DNA of 64,000 bases, taken from assembly GCF_029525575.1 (NCBI RefSeq), contig NZ_JAPDIA010000003.1:1356214-1420213 (forward strand), given 5' to 3'. A program made the position numbers and the translations under genes. The notes below the pieces were generated by a model. That model was not told the origin of the DNA and ran no database searches. It saw nothing but the letters and a program-made list of their open reading frames with translations. Below, in pieces: positions 1 to 10,940 of this stretch (position 1 is its first letter; each line of letters begins with the position of its first letter). Source of the DNA: Cohnella rhizosphaerae (GTDB taxonomy: Bacteria; Bacillota; Bacilli; Paenibacillales; Paenibacillaceae).

Positions 1-1
1 T

Positions 2-1571
2 TGGGAAGCGGCGGGGTTCCGCATCGGCGGGGAGGCTTCGGACGGACAAGAGGCGCTGGCGCTGATGGGCAAGGAGCCGTTCGACGCGGTCATCACCGAT
101 ATCCAGATGCCGGGCATGGACGGACTCGAGCTGATCCGGCGCTGCGCGCAGGATCATCCGGGCGTGAAGATGATCGTCATATCGGGGTACGACGACTTCG
201 CCTACGCCAGGACGGCGATCCAGCACGGCGTCGCGGATTATTTGCTGAAGCCGATCGTGCGCAGCGAGCTGGTCGCGGTGTTGGACAAGGTGCGCGCAGA
301 GCTGACGCGCCGGCTGGCGGACAATGCCGAACGCAGCCGCATGCGGTGGACGCTCGATCAGCAGGTGTCCGCGCTGCGCGAGCAATTTTTGGTGCAGCTC
401 GCGAACGGGAGCGCGAACGCGGCCGTCTCCATGCGCGAACGCGCCGCGCAGCTGCAGCTGGACCCTTTGTTCGCCGACGGCGCGAATGTACGGTTCGTCG
501 GCGCGGAGATGCGCATTCCGCCGGGGCGGCTCGAAGACGACGAGCGGCAGCGGGACGCGATGCGGCTCGCCTTTCAGACGACCTGCCGAGACATGGCGCG
601 GCAGGAAGCGGCGCGCTGGCTGGTGTTTCACGACTACAATTTTCCGGACATGATGTTTTTTATCGTCGGGGCGGATCCGGGCGGCGATCCGGGGGGGCGA
701 CTCGCGCGCCAGGCGAGACAAGACGGACATCCGGCTGACGCTGGAGCGCTACCTGAACGTCGACATCGCGATCGGCGTCGGGCGCCCGTGCCTGGCGCCG
801 TCCGGCCTGCGAGCGGGCTATGCGTCCTGCCTGCTCGAGCGGAGCCTCGGCGGGACGGGCGAGGCGGATCGGCTCGACGCGGGCGCGGCGCCTCCGATGA
901 CCGGCGTCTCCGTTCCGATGGAGGAGATCGAACGCAGGATGACGCTCGCGCTGGAGAAGGAGGACAGGGAAGCGTTCGCCGGACTGCTCGCCCGTCTGTT
1001 CGCGGAGGAGGGTGACGCCGGCATGATGGAGGATTCGATCAGGGCCATGCGGGTCGTCCTGCTGGCGAGCGCGCTGTGCCGCAAGTATAACGGCGAGGCG
1101 CCCGGCCTTCGGGACAGAACCTGGACGTGCTACTACGCGATCCGGCGCTTCGAATCGAGGGACAGCGTCGCCCGTCATGTAGAGGACTTCGCCGAATACG
1201 CGATCTCGGTCATCGCGGAGGCGAAGAAATCAGGCACGGCCGCGATCGTAGACGCGGTCCGCGGCTACATCGACCGGCATTACGCCTACGAGCTCAGCCT
1301 GTCGGCGATCGCCGACGATTACCATATCAGCGAGACCTATTTGTCCAAAATATTCAAGAAGCAGGTCGGAAAGACGTTCAGCGAATATATCCTGGAGCTT
1401 CGGATGGCGCAAGCGGTCAAGCTGCTGGAGCGCTCCGACCTGAACCTGGACGATATCGCGGGACTCGTGGGCTTCTCGAACGCCAGCTATTTCAGCAACG
1501 TATTCAAAAAGCAGTTCGGAGCAAGCCCCAGTTCCTACCGGCTCAGGGAGCATCTGTCCGCGCAGCCTTGA
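2..1571 (+). CDS. YesN-type response regulator with AraC HTH (5' truncated, one frame break)
   Basis: Cytoplasmic two-component response regulator: receiver domain, a linker of about 300 residues and a C-terminal AraC-type double helix-turn-helix. The window opens inside the receiver domain, so the start is missing. The phosphoacceptor Asp is in 'ITDIQMPGMDG' (codon 98-100), followed by 'SGYDDF' and the conserved Lys of 'YLLKPI'. The HTH pair fills the last ~110 residues ('SLSAIADDYHISETYLSKIF'). One surplus G in the G7 run at 691-697 breaks the frame; without it the protein is continuous for at least 522 residues. A YesM-type kinase is expected just upstream, outside the window. It lies 115 bp before a sugar-binding lipoprotein, so it probably controls that gene (inference). 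Confidence 0.88.
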
Positions 1572-1686
1572 AACAGCGGGGAACGGCAAAATTCTATATG
1601 CGATGTGTTCATATTATTGCATTCCGGCGCCCGGCGCAGACGGCTATAGTTAAGGCGTCGGGCGGCCTCCTGGGAGGAAAAACGAC

Positions 1687-2989
1687 ATGAATCGAGCTTG
1701 GGCCAGGTCCGCTGCGCTCCTGCTGGCGACGATTATCGCGACATCGGCTTGCTCGGGCGAGGGGGAAAACGCTCCCGAGCCGTCCGAGGCGGCTTCTGCG
1801 GCCAAAAACGAGAAAGCGTTTACAATTTCTGTCTCGTATTGGAATGAAAGAAAAGGCTGGTCCGCGGCCGTGGAACGGGAATTCAAAAAAGAAATATCCG
1901 AACGCGACGATCGAGTGGCGCAAATACGACGGCGACAAATACGTAAACGGCCTGATGACCGCCCAACTGATCGCCGGCCGCGCCGCGGATATCGTGATCA
2001 ATCAGGCGCCGGCCGCGCTCGGCAAGGCGGGCTTCGTGATCGACTTGTCCGATATGCCGTTCGTATCCCGGGAATACGACACGCTGAAAAGCCAGGATCT
2101 GTACGAAGGCAAGGTGTACGGCGTGCCGCTCGAGTCCGTGACGAACGGCGTCTTTTACAACAAGCGGATATTCGCCGAGCTTGGCATCGGCGCGCCGCAG
2201 AACTGGTCGCAGCTGCTGGCCGCGTGCGGGAAAATCAAGGCGTCCGGCATCGCGCCGATCTTGATCGGCGCGCTCGATTCGTGGACGGCCAACATCGTGG
2301 GCGTCACGATCGGACAGGCGGCCGTCTACCCGGAAGACCCGGGGTTCGACAAAGCGGTATACGAAGGCACCGAGAAGCTTGACGGTCCGGCCATGACGCG
2401 CAGCATGTTGATGGTCGAAGAGCTGGCGAAAAACGGCTATTTCAACGAAGACGCCTTTCGCATCGGCTACGACGAGGTTCTCCGGCGGTTCGCGGACGGT
2501 AAAGGCGCGATGGTCGTCAACGGGAACTGGTTTCTCGGGGATCTGGCTGCGGACGGCCGCCTGCCCTTCGACGTCGGCTTCTTCCCGATCCGGGACCGGG
2601 AGGGCCGTACGATGCTGATCGCGGCCGGCGACAAAAAGGTCAGCGTCAACGCGAGGTCCGCGTACCCGGAGCAGGCGAAGGAACTGGCTTCGATCATGTT
2701 CGAGCCGGACATCATGTCGGTCTATCTGAAGGAGGCCAACGCCTTCTCTCCGTTGACGGGCGTCACGGTCGATTACGACCAACAGGCGGTGCGCGAGATG
2801 GCCGGTCTGCTCGCGAAGCTGCCGTCGCGCCGGCAGATCGGGAGCTACTGGTCCGGCGCCGTCAACGACAAGTTCGGCGACATGATCGCGCAGACGATCG
2901 CAGACAGGAAGTGGAGCCCGGCCAATCTGGCCGAGCTGCAGCGGCTGTACGATGCGGACAAAGGCTTGCTGGTCAGCCGCCCGGGCTGA
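1687..2989 (+). CDS. Extracellular sugar-binding lipoprotein of an ABC importer (family 1), one frame break
   Basis: Solute-binding lipoprotein, about 433 residues after repair. The N-terminus has a lipoprotein signal with the lipobox ending at Cys22 ('IATSAC'), then a Glu/Ala/Ser-rich linker. The body has typical family 1 segments such as 'GKVYGVPLESVTNGVFYNK' and 'MVVNGNWFLGDL'. A GGAGG ribosome site precedes the ATG. The frame breaks in the A6 run at 1885-1890; removing one A gives 'EFKKKYPNATIEW'. No permease genes are adjacent, so the protein may serve a remote permease pair or act as a sensor for the neighbouring YesN regulator. The ligand is unknown, presumably an oligosaccharide. Confidence 0.85.
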
Positions 2990-3040
2990 ACGGGCGGCCG
3001 AGGGCGCCGCATCGCATATTAACGATGGGGTGACGAGGCC

Positions 3041-4369
3041 ATGAAGCCCGAGAGGTTAGTTTATACATTTGTCAGCTATGCCGCATCCTTCGGGGACCGC
3101 GGCGTCGCGGTCGAGGGCGTGCGCCGGATCGCGGAGCTGGCGCACCGGCACGGGATTCCGGTCACCTGGATCGTGGACGGTACGTCCATCGGACTGCTGA
3201 AGTCCAGCATTTGCGAATGGCACGAGCGCTACGGCGACAGCGCCATCCTCGCCTGTCCGGCCTATAAGGACGAGGCGGAGCTGCGGAGCAGACTGGCGGA
3301 CGAGACGGCGCTGCTCAAGCAGGCCTTTCCCTGGCTGCCCGGGAGGGTGCTCGCGACCGGCTTTATCGAGAATCGGCTGATCGCGGCCATGGAGGAGCTG
3401 GACTTCATCGGCCTATGGGGCTATTGCTGGCAGCAATCCTGGTGGGACGGCATCTCGCACCGCGGCGTCCCGTGGGGCTTCTGGTACGCCGACAAGGATG
3501 GCTACAAGCTTCCTTCGGGACGTCGGATCGTGGCGGCCGAATGGACAGCGAGAGATTTGAATCTCGCGCTGCACACGGACGACGCCGTCTACTACTCTAC
3601 CGACCCCAACGACGTGCTGCGCGCGGGTCTGTGCACGGGCGACGACATCGATTATTGGAAAAAGCTGTTCGGGGACTATCTGCGCAATACCGAGAGCAAC
3701 GATTGCGTATTTTTCGTGCAGCAGCAGGAAGCGCACGAGATGGAAGCTTCGCAGCGGTTCGCTTTCTGCACGGAAGCCGACATTGAGGCGTCCGAGCGAA
3801 TGCTGGACCTGTTTTTCTCGCATATCTCCGCCTATCCGATCGCGAGGATGAGCCTCCCCGAGGCCATCTGCATGTACCGCGATCGCCATTCGTTCACCGC
3901 GCCCTCCTACATGCTCGCCGACGACAGCGACATCCGCCCCGCGCTCAACGCCTATACGATGCTTAGAGGCGGCATCCCGCAGGGGCCCTGGCCGCGCACA
4001 TTCCTGTATTACGATGCGGAATGCCAGCTTGCTTTTATCAAGGGCAAGAGCAGCCCGCACCTGCTGAGAAATTATATCGGAAAAACCGACATGAACGAGG
4101 AATTCAAGGAACCGGTTCCGGAAGTCTTCGTCCGCCGTTTCGTTCGGGACGCGCGCACGATCGAGATCGAATATACGATCGAGTCCGACCGGGTCATGCC
4201 GTTCGGCCTTGCCTACTGGGACGATCTGGCGGGCTATGAGATCGCGTCATGCGAGGAGGTGAGCGAAGCGGTCGTCGTTCAGGAGCAATTGGCGTTCATG
4301 AGATTCGGATTGAAAGGCGAACCGAAGACGATCAAGCTTGTTCTGAAAAGCAAGGCGCAGGGCGAATAA
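3041..4369 (+). CDS. Uncharacterised protein with deacetylase/TIM-barrel-like N-terminus
   Basis: Intact 442-residue cytoplasmic protein without signal peptide. The first ~270 residues start with a beta-strand ('YTFVSYAASFGDRG') and a helix/strand pattern ('IAELAHRHGIPVTWIVDG') that resembles polysaccharide-deacetylase (NodB-like) or GH57/GH38-type barrels. The middle is rich in Trp and aromatic residues ('GYCWQQSWWDGI', 'GVPWGFWYADKDGY'), as in sugar-binding clefts. The last ~100 residues look like a beta-sandwich. It lies between the lipoprotein gene and the secreted GH99-like gene with short gaps (51 and 19 bp), so it is probably co-transcribed and acts on the same glycan. I do not recognise a characterised family. 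Confidence 0.6.
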   Translation: MKPERLVYTFVSYAASFGDRGVAVEGVRRIAELAHRHGIPVTWIVDGTSIGLLKSSICEWHERYGDSAILACPAYKDEAELRSRLADETALLKQAFPWLPGRVLATGFIENRLIAAMEELDFIGLWGYCWQQSWWDGISHRGVPWGFWYADKDGYKLPSGRRIVAAEWTARDLNLALHTDDAVYYSTDPNDVLRAGLCTGDDIDYWKKLFGDYLRNTESNDCVFFVQQQEAHEMEASQRFAFCTEADIEASERMLDLFFSHISAYPIARMSLPEAICMYRDRHSFTAPSYMLADDSDIRPALNAYTMLRGGIPQGPWPRTFLYYDAECQLAFIKGKSSPHLLRNYIGKTDMNEEFKEPVPEVFVRRFVRDARTIEIEYTIESDRVMPFGLAYWDDLAGYEIASCEEVSEAVVVQEQLAFMRFGLKGEPKTIKLVLKSKAQGE

Positions 4370-4388
4370 ACATTCGAGGAGGCTGTTT

Positions 4389-7300
4389 ATGTCCATCCGG
4401 AACGGTGTTCGCGCTTGGCCCGCCAAATGGCTGGCTGCCGCAATAGTTGCGATTGCAGTGTATGTCCTTTGCTCCGCTTCGAGCGCCAAAGCCGCTGGTC
4501 CCTACGAGGTCGGGGCCTTTTTACTTCGACAACTGGAACCCCGAATTGAATCCGACCGCGATCAAGGATTACAAAAAGCTTTACGGCAGTACGGCGAACC
4601 AGTGGAACGGCGTGACGGACATGCTGACCGTGCCCGGCCTGTGGGGCTACGGACCGCTTCCCGACCGGGAGCCGCTGCAGGGCTGGTACGACGACAGGAA
4701 CCAGAGCGTCGTCGACCAGCAGATCCTGCAGGCGGCGAGCCGGGGGGCTCGATCACTTTGCCTTCTATTATTACTGGAAAGAGAACGGCGGGGGAGAACG
4801 GCCCGGCCAGCAGTCGATCTACAACTTCATGAATTCGCCGTACAAGGACCTGATGAAATTTTATATCTATATGATCGCCGACGGCACATGGCCCGCCAGC
4901 GACTGGGACGCGTTGATCGTGCCGAAGCTGGTGACGATGATGCAGGACCCGTCGTACAAGCGGACGCCGGACGGCAGGCCGATCGTCGCGTTTTACGGCA
5001 ACTTCGCGGCGCGCCTCGGCGGCGCTTCGCAGCTGGCGACGGGCCTGCAGCATTTGCGGGACGCTGCGGACGCTGCGGGACTGCCGAATCCGCTGCTGCT
5101 GTCCGCCGCCTACAGAAGCCTGCAGCCCTCCATCGACGCCGGCTACGACGGATTCCAGCCGCTGAACCTGGCTGGCATCGGCCTGGACGACAATACGTAC
5201 GTGCCCGAGGACTACGCGACGTCGTACCCCGACGCGTGGAACGCCTTCGTCACCGCCTCCTACCCGGCCGGCAGCGGCTATCAGAATTACGAAAACGTGC
5301 TGTTCATTCCGGGGGGGGCTGAGCGGCTACGACCCGAGGCCGTGGGGCAAGGGGCACGACAACTACGTTTATGCCGATCCGAGCCCGCTTAAGTTCAGGA
5401 CCCAATTGAACAATGTGAAAAGCTATCTGGATACGCATCCGACTTCCATGAACATCGCCACTTTTTTACGCGTGGAACGAGAACGCGGAGGGCGGCGTCA
5501 TCGAACCGACGACGCTGTACAAATTCGGGTATCTGAACGCCATCCAGGAGGTATTCGGCCTAAGCAACAGCGCCTACAAGGCCAAGATCGCGACGGCGGG
5601 CCTGCCCGACCTCGATCCGGCGCTGCGCATCGAGGTGTCGCCGGAGTTCGCGACGGTGACGAACGGACAGACGTTCAAGATCAAGGGCAAGGTCACCAAT
5701 CAGTACGCAAGCGCGATTACGGCGGGCACGCTGTCGCTCGACACGGGCGGCTGGACCGTCGTCTCCTCGACCGGGACATCCCTGACGGGGCTCGCGGCCG
5801 GGGCTTCGCAGAACTTCGAATTCCAGGTAACGGCCGGTACCGGCACCAACTATGCCAAGCGCGCGATCGCCGCGAACGCTTCGTTCACGGTCGGCGGCTC
5901 GAGCAAGACGGGATCCGAGTCCACGTTCGTCGTTCTGGCCGAGCAGGTGCACGGCACGATAGAGCCCGTCAGCCAGGCGGTGTTCGCAGGCGATACGTTC
6001 GACATGCTGGGCGATCTTCGCAATTACTCCGTCGCGGCGAGGACGGGAACCTACAGCCTGGTCGCCCCATCGGGCTGGTACGTGACGAGCGACGGCGACG
6101 GGACGTATTCGTTGTCCGGCTATACGGGCGGCGTTCATACGAACCGGAAGGCGACGCGCACGTTCCACGTCACCGTCCCGGACGGCACGCCGGCGGGCAG
6201 CTACACGGTGACGCTCCGGTACAGCACGGACGGGGGGCATCGCCGAGTCGTCGACGACGGTCAAGGTCGGGAACTATCTCGCCAACGGCAGCTTCGAGCT
6301 TCATGCGGACGACCCTCTGAAGCCGGACGGCTGGCCGACCAGCGGCAGCATGGCCGTGAGCCTGTCGACCGACGCGAAGGACGGGACCCAATCCGTCAAG
6401 CTCGTCGGCACGGGCTACGGAACGAATATTCACCAGGAATGGTTCACGCCCGATCCGAGCAAGAGCTATGTCGTGGAGGCGTGGGTGAAGGTGACCGGCG
6501 GGAAGATCCGGATCTCCGAAGACGAGGCGGACGCCTCGTTCGGCTATCTGGGGACCAACGCTTACGTCGACGCGACGGGCTCCTCCTGGCAGAAGGTCAG
6601 CTTCAAATTCAAGCCCAAGCCGAACGCGGCCCATATGAGCATCCGGATTCAGACCTGGGACGGCGGGACGACGACGGCTTACGTCGACAGCGTCGTCTTC
6701 AAGCCCGATCCCGACGGCAGCATGCTGCAGAACAGCTCGGTCGAGACGGACGCGAACGCGGACGGGATCGCCGACCAATGGGTCAAATACGGCTCTCCGA
6801 CGCTGACGATCGACGCCGCGACGGCGGCCGACGGCGTCAAGTCGCAGCGGATCGTCGGGACGGGTTACAGCAACGGCATCGCGCAGGAGTGGATCGGCGT
6901 CAGCCCGGCCGGCAACTACACGCTTGAATTTTGGGCCAAGGTGGACAGCGGCGCGCTGGCCGTCATCGACGGGGAGAAGAAGGCGGACAGCACCTGGCTG
7001 GGCGAGAATACGCTGTCCCTCATCACGGCGGCGGCGAACGGCGGCGTATGGAAGAAGTATTCGGTCGAATTCACGCCGAACGCGCTGGCGGCCAGCACGA
7101 GCATCCGGCTGTTCACGTGGTCGGGCGGCGCGACGGACGCGCACGTAGACGGCATCGTGCTCCGCAGGGCGCCGGTCAACCTGCTGCGCAACGCCGACTT
7201 CGAATCGACGGCCGTCACGGGCGGTCTGCCGGACAAATGGCTGACGGTCGGCTCGCCGACGCTCTCCCTGACGACCGACGCGGCCGCAGGCCTGCACAGC

Positions 7301-8076
7301 ATCCGGATTCAGGGCGGCGCGGGGGAGCGGCATCAAGCAGGAATGGATCGATATCGGCGAGACCGAGCCGGTGCTGATCGAAGCCTGGGTCAAGGTCGCG
7401 TCCGGCGCGATCGCGATCCAGGAAGGCGATGCGAACGGAGCGCTGACCTCGCTCGGCGACAACCTGAACGCCGTCGTCGCGAACGGCGCCTGGACGAAGT
7501 ATACGTATACGATCATGCCGAAGGCCGGCGCCAGAAAATTGAGCGTTCGCTTCGTCGCCTCCGGAGCGGGCAGCACGGATGCCTATGTCGACCGCGTGAC
7601 GGTCCGGCTGGCGCGCGGACTCAATCTGCTGGCCGATCCCGGCTTCGAGCAGGATCTCGATGCCAATGGCGTCGCCGACATCTGGACGAAGACGGGATCG
7701 GCGACCGTCTCGCTGAGCGGCGCGGAAAAAGCGTCGGGCAGCTACGGGCAGCGGATTCAGAGCACCGGCTACGGCAACGGCATCCTCCAGGAGTGGATCG
7801 GCGTATCGCCGAACACGACGTACACGCTGACCGTGAACGCCAAGGTGAGCGGCGGATCGTTGGCCGTCGCCTACGGGGGAAGCCACCAACGCGTTCGCCT
7901 GGCTCGGACAGACGAATCTGGATACGATCGGCGCGAGCGGCTGGCAGTCGAAGACCTATACGTTTACGACGGGAGCATCGACGACCAAGCTGTCGGTTCG
8001 GCTGCTCGGATGGTCGGGCGGCGCGAGCGACGCTTATGTCGACGACGTGCAGCTGAGCCAGGCGGAGAAGCTCTAG
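4389..8076 (+). CDS. Secreted GH99/WbsX-like enzyme with four C-terminal carbohydrate-binding modules (seven frame breaks)
   Basis: Repaired product of about 1226 residues. A signal peptide (hydrophobic stretch ending 'ASSAKAAG') is followed by a catalytic region (~residues 35-400) with motifs of the GH99-like/WbsX group: 'YFDNWNPE', 'WGYGPLPDREPLQGWYDD', 'DHFAFYYYWKENGG' and 'TFYAWNENAEGG'. Next come about 200 residues of Ig-like beta-sandwich ('VTNGQTFKIKGKVTNQYAS'), then four tandem ~145-residue CBM4/9/22-like modules, each with an 'N/D..FE' start and an 'I.QEW' strand. Frame breaks lie at 4518-4522 (T5), 4742-4747 (G6), 5311-5318 (G8), 5462-5467 (T6), 6232-6237 (G6), 7321-7325 (G5) and 7875-7879 (G5); each is cured by removing one base. 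Role: extracellular attack on a mannan- or rhamnose-type polysaccharide (family-level inference). Confidence 0.8.
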
Positions 8077-8105
8077 CAGATTGAACGAAAGCAGGAGAGA
8101 AGGAC

Positions 8106-10085
8106 ATGCGCTTCAGACAGGTACACTTGGACTTTCACAATTCGGAGCTGCTGCAGCAGATCGGCAGCCGTTTTTCCAAATCGCAGTTTCAGGAAATGCT
8201 GACGCTTGGCCACGTGGACTCGGTCACGCTGTTCGCCAAATGCCACCACGGCTGGTCGTACCACCCTACGACGGCAGGCGCGATGCACCCGGGCCTGGAC
8301 TTCGATCTGCTCGGAGCCATGATCGAGGCCGCCCGCGAGATCGGCGTCAGAACGCCCGTCTACGTGTCCGCCGGGCTGGACGAACGGCTCGCGGAAGCGC
8401 ATCCGGAATGGCTCGTTCGCGACGCCGCCGGCCTGAGTCCGACCCGGCAGGACTACCTGCAGCCGTTTTATCGCCTGCTGTGCATGAACTCGCCGTATTT
8501 GGACGCGCTGATCCGCCAGATCGAGGAGGTCGTCGCGGCCAACGACGCCGACGGGCTGTTCCTCGACATCGTCGGAGAGAAGATGTGCTACTGCCACCAC
8601 TGCATCGCCGCGCTTCGCGGGGAAGGGCAAGACCCCCGGGACGCGGATGCGGTGCGGGAGCTGGGCAAGCGGGTGTATGCCGACTATACGGGCCGGGTCA
8701 ACGAAGCGGTCCGCCGCATCAAGCCGGAGCTCGGCGTGTTCCACAACGGCGGCCACATCCGCCGCGGCAGGCGGGATCTGATCCGGATGAACGCGCATCT
8801 GGAGCTGGAGTCGCTGCCGACCGGCGGCTACGGCTACGATCATTTCCCGCTGTCCGCACGGTACGTGCAAAGCTTCGGCATGGACTTTCTGGGTATGACC
8901 GGGAAGTTCCATACGCACTGGGGAGAGTTCGGCGGCTTCAAGCATCCGAACGCGCTGCGCTACGAGACGGCCCTCTCCCTGGCGAACGGCGCGCGCTGCT
9001 CCGTCGGCGATCAGCTTCATCCGCTCGGCCTGATGGACGAAGCGACCTATCGGCTGATCGGCAGCGTCTACGGCGAGGTGGCGCAGAAGGAAGCCTGGTG
9101 CGCAGGCGCCTCCAGCGTCGCGGACATCGCCGTGCTGTCGGTCGAAGCGGTATCGGACGCGGACACCGGGTTCCTGGGCAACGGGTCCGATACCGGTGCC
9201 GTGCGGATGCTGCTGGAAGGCAAGTATCTGTTCGACGTCGTCGATACGGAGGAAGACTTCGGCCGCTACAAAGTGCTCGTCCTGCCGGACGCTATCCCCG
9301 TCGGACCACGGCTGCAAGGCAAGCTCGAGCGCTTTCTCGCCGCAGGCGGCAAGGTGCTGGCGACGGGCAAGTCGGGACTGGCGGAGGAAGGCGACCGGTT
9401 CGCGATCGACCTCGGCATCCGATGGATAGGGGACAATCCGTACCGCCCCGCTTACGTTCGCCCGGACTTCCCGCTGCCCGGCCTCGGGCGCGCGTCCTGC
9501 GTCTTTTACGCCCGCAGCGAACTGGTCGAGCTGACCGGGGGGACGACGCTCGGACATATCGAGAACCCGTACTACAACCGCGACTTGTTCGCCTACTGCT
9601 CGCATCAGCATTTTCCGAATTCGCCGGCCGACGCCGGACCCGGCATCGTCGAATCGGACAACGGCATCTACGTAAGCTGGCCGATCTTCGAGGAGTACGC
9701 GACCGTCGGCAGCTACGTATCGAAGGCGATCGTCCGGTACGCTCTCGACCGGCTGCTCCCGCGCAAGACGCTGGAGACCGACCTGCCTGCGCAGGGCGTC
9801 GTCACGGTCCAGCGGCAGGAAGCTTTCGACCGCAGCGTCGTTCATCTCCTTTACGCTTCGCCGGTCAAGCGCGGCCAAGGCATCGAGATTATCGAGGATA
9901 TCGTTCCTTTGTACGGCGTATCGGTATCGGTCCGCTGCGGCCGGGTGCCTGCGGAGGTATACCTGGCGCCCGGACGGACGCCGATTCCGTTCGATTGCCG
10001 GCAGACGGACGGAGACGACGCGTTCATCGTCGCCTTCCGGGTGCCCGAGCTGAACGGCCATCAGATGGTCGCGCTTCAATTTTGA
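8106..10085 (+). CDS. Putative glycoside hydrolase, GHL6 type with GH42-like trimerisation domain
   Basis: Intact 659-residue cytoplasmic protein with a good ribosome site (GGAGAGAAGG). Residues 1-350 form a TIM-barrel of the 'hypothetical glycosyl hydrolase 6' type: 'VDSVTLFAKCHHGWSYHPT', a candidate acidic catalytic site in 'DGLFLDIVGEKMCYCHHC' and 'GVFHNGGHIRRG'. Residues ~365-560 look like the flavodoxin-like beta-galactosidase trimerisation domain ('YKVLVLPDAIPV', 'FLAAGGKVLATGKSG'). The last ~80 residues form a beta domain. It follows the secreted GH99-like enzyme by 29 bp and ends at a strong terminator, so it closes this operon. Substrate unknown; probably an oligosaccharide released by the secreted enzyme. 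Confidence 0.75.
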   Translation: MRFRQVHLDFHNSELLQQIGSRFSKSQFQEMLTLGHVDSVTLFAKCHHGWSYHPTTAGAMHPGLDFDLLGAMIEAAREIGVRTPVYVSAGLDERLAEAHPEWLVRDAAGLSPTRQDYLQPFYRLLCMNSPYLDALIRQIEEVVAANDADGLFLDIVGEKMCYCHHCIAALRGEGQDPRDADAVRELGKRVYADYTGRVNEAVRRIKPELGVFHNGGHIRRGRRDLIRMNAHLELESLPTGGYGYDHFPLSARYVQSFGMDFLGMTGKFHTHWGEFGGFKHPNALRYETALSLANGARCSVGDQLHPLGLMDEATYRLIGSVYGEVAQKEAWCAGASSVADIAVLSVEAVSDADTGFLGNGSDTGAVRMLLEGKYLFDVVDTEEDFGRYKVLVLPDAIPVGPRLQGKLERFLAAGGKVLATGKSGLAEEGDRFAIDLGIRWIGDNPYRPAYVRPDFPLPGLGRASCVFYARSELVELTGGTTLGHIENPYYNRDLFAYCSHQHFPNSPADAGPGIVESDNGIYVSWPIFEEYATVGSYVSKAIVRYALDRLLPRKTLETDLPAQGVVTVQRQEAFDRSVVHLLYASPVKRGQGIEIIEDIVPLYGVSVSVRCGRVPAEVYLAPGRTPIPFDCRQTDGDDAFIVAFRVPELNGHQMVALQF

Positions 10086-10096
10086 GGTTTCATGCG

Positions 10097-10133
10097 ACGG
10101 GAACGCCGGCGAGCCGGCTTCCCGTTTCTTTTT
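10097..10133 (+). terminator. Intrinsic terminator after the GHL6 gene
   Basis: Long stem (ACGGGAA, one bulged C, GCCGGC; loop GA; GCCGGC, TTCCCGT) followed by TTCTTTTT. It starts 11 bp after the stop codon and closes the first operon on the plus strand. Confidence 0.9.
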
Positions 10134-10192
10134 AACCGATCAGAAGGTATGACTTTCGGGGCGAAGCTCAGACTTCACCCTTTCTTAATTAC

Positions 10193-10797
10193 ATGGGACT
10201 GCCGAGACGCAGCGACGCCCGGAGCGAGCGGATTTGTTCCTAAATGGGACGACCGTGAAGCAGCGACGCCTGGAGCGAGCGGATTTGTTCCTACATGGGA
10301 CGACCGTGAAGCAGCGACGCCGGGAGCGAGCGGATTTGTTCCTATATGGGACTACCGTGAAGCAGCGACGCCTGGAGCGAGCGGATTTGTTCCTACATGG
10401 GACTGCCGAGACGCAGCGACGCCTGGAGCGAGCGGATTTGTTCCTACATGGGACTGCCGAGACGCAGCGACGCCTGGAGCGAGCGGATTTGTTCCTATAT
10501 GGGACGACCGTGACGCAGCGACGCCTGGAGCGAGCGGATTTGTTCCTACATGGGACGACCGAGACGCAGCGACGCTTGGAGCGAGCGGATTTGTTCCTAT
10601 ATGGGACGACCGAGACGCAGCGACGCCTGGAGCGAGCGGATTTGTTCCTACATGGGACGACCGAGACGCAGAGACGCCCGGAGCGAGCGGATTTGTTCCT
10701 AAATGGGACTGCCGAGACGCAGCGACGCCCGGAGCGAGCGGATTTGTTCCTACATGGGACGACCGTGAAGCAGCGACGCTTGGATCGACTTATTTGC
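10193..10797. repeat. Array 1: ~12 tandem copies of a 51-bp unit
   Basis: The core GGATTTGTTCC recurs 11 times at exact 51-bp steps (10230, 10281 ... 10740) with no indels. Each unit reads roughly: ATGGGAC, a variable part, CAGCGACGCC, TGGAGCGAGC, GGATTTGTTCC. Two subtypes alternate irregularly in the variable part: GACCGTGAAG and (T)GCCGAGAC. Because 51 is divisible by 3, three frames stay open across the array and give 17-residue repeat peptides; none has a ribosome site or protein-like composition, so I treat it as non-coding. It fills the gap between the first operon's terminator and the promoter region of the next ABC transporter operon. Confidence 0.93.
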
Positions 10798-10940
10798 AAG
10801 AGCCGCGCGAACGGTGAAAGCAACTGCGCTTAGGCACTTCTACGTTCGACGTTATGGAGAGAAGATCAAGCCCTCGGCTTGGCCGTTTTAACCGACGACG
10901 GCAATCGCATGGCGCGCGCGACAGCGGACCTGCAAAAATA

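Noticed and set aside
1572..1686. Promoter with -10 TATAGT before the first lipoprotein gene
   Set aside because: The matching -35 (TTCCGG) is poor; read-through from the regulator gene is equally likely.
8073..10079. 668-residue open frame on the minus strand opposite the GHL6 gene, and similar long antisense frames elsewhere
   Set aside because: High GC makes long shadow frames common; composition is Arg/Asp/Val-rich and low in recognisable motifs, while the sense frame has clear domains.
10092..10833. Three long overlapping open frames (two plus, one minus) over array 1
   Set aside because: They exist only because a 51-bp unit keeps all frames open; there is no ribosome site and the product is a 17-residue repeat in every frame.
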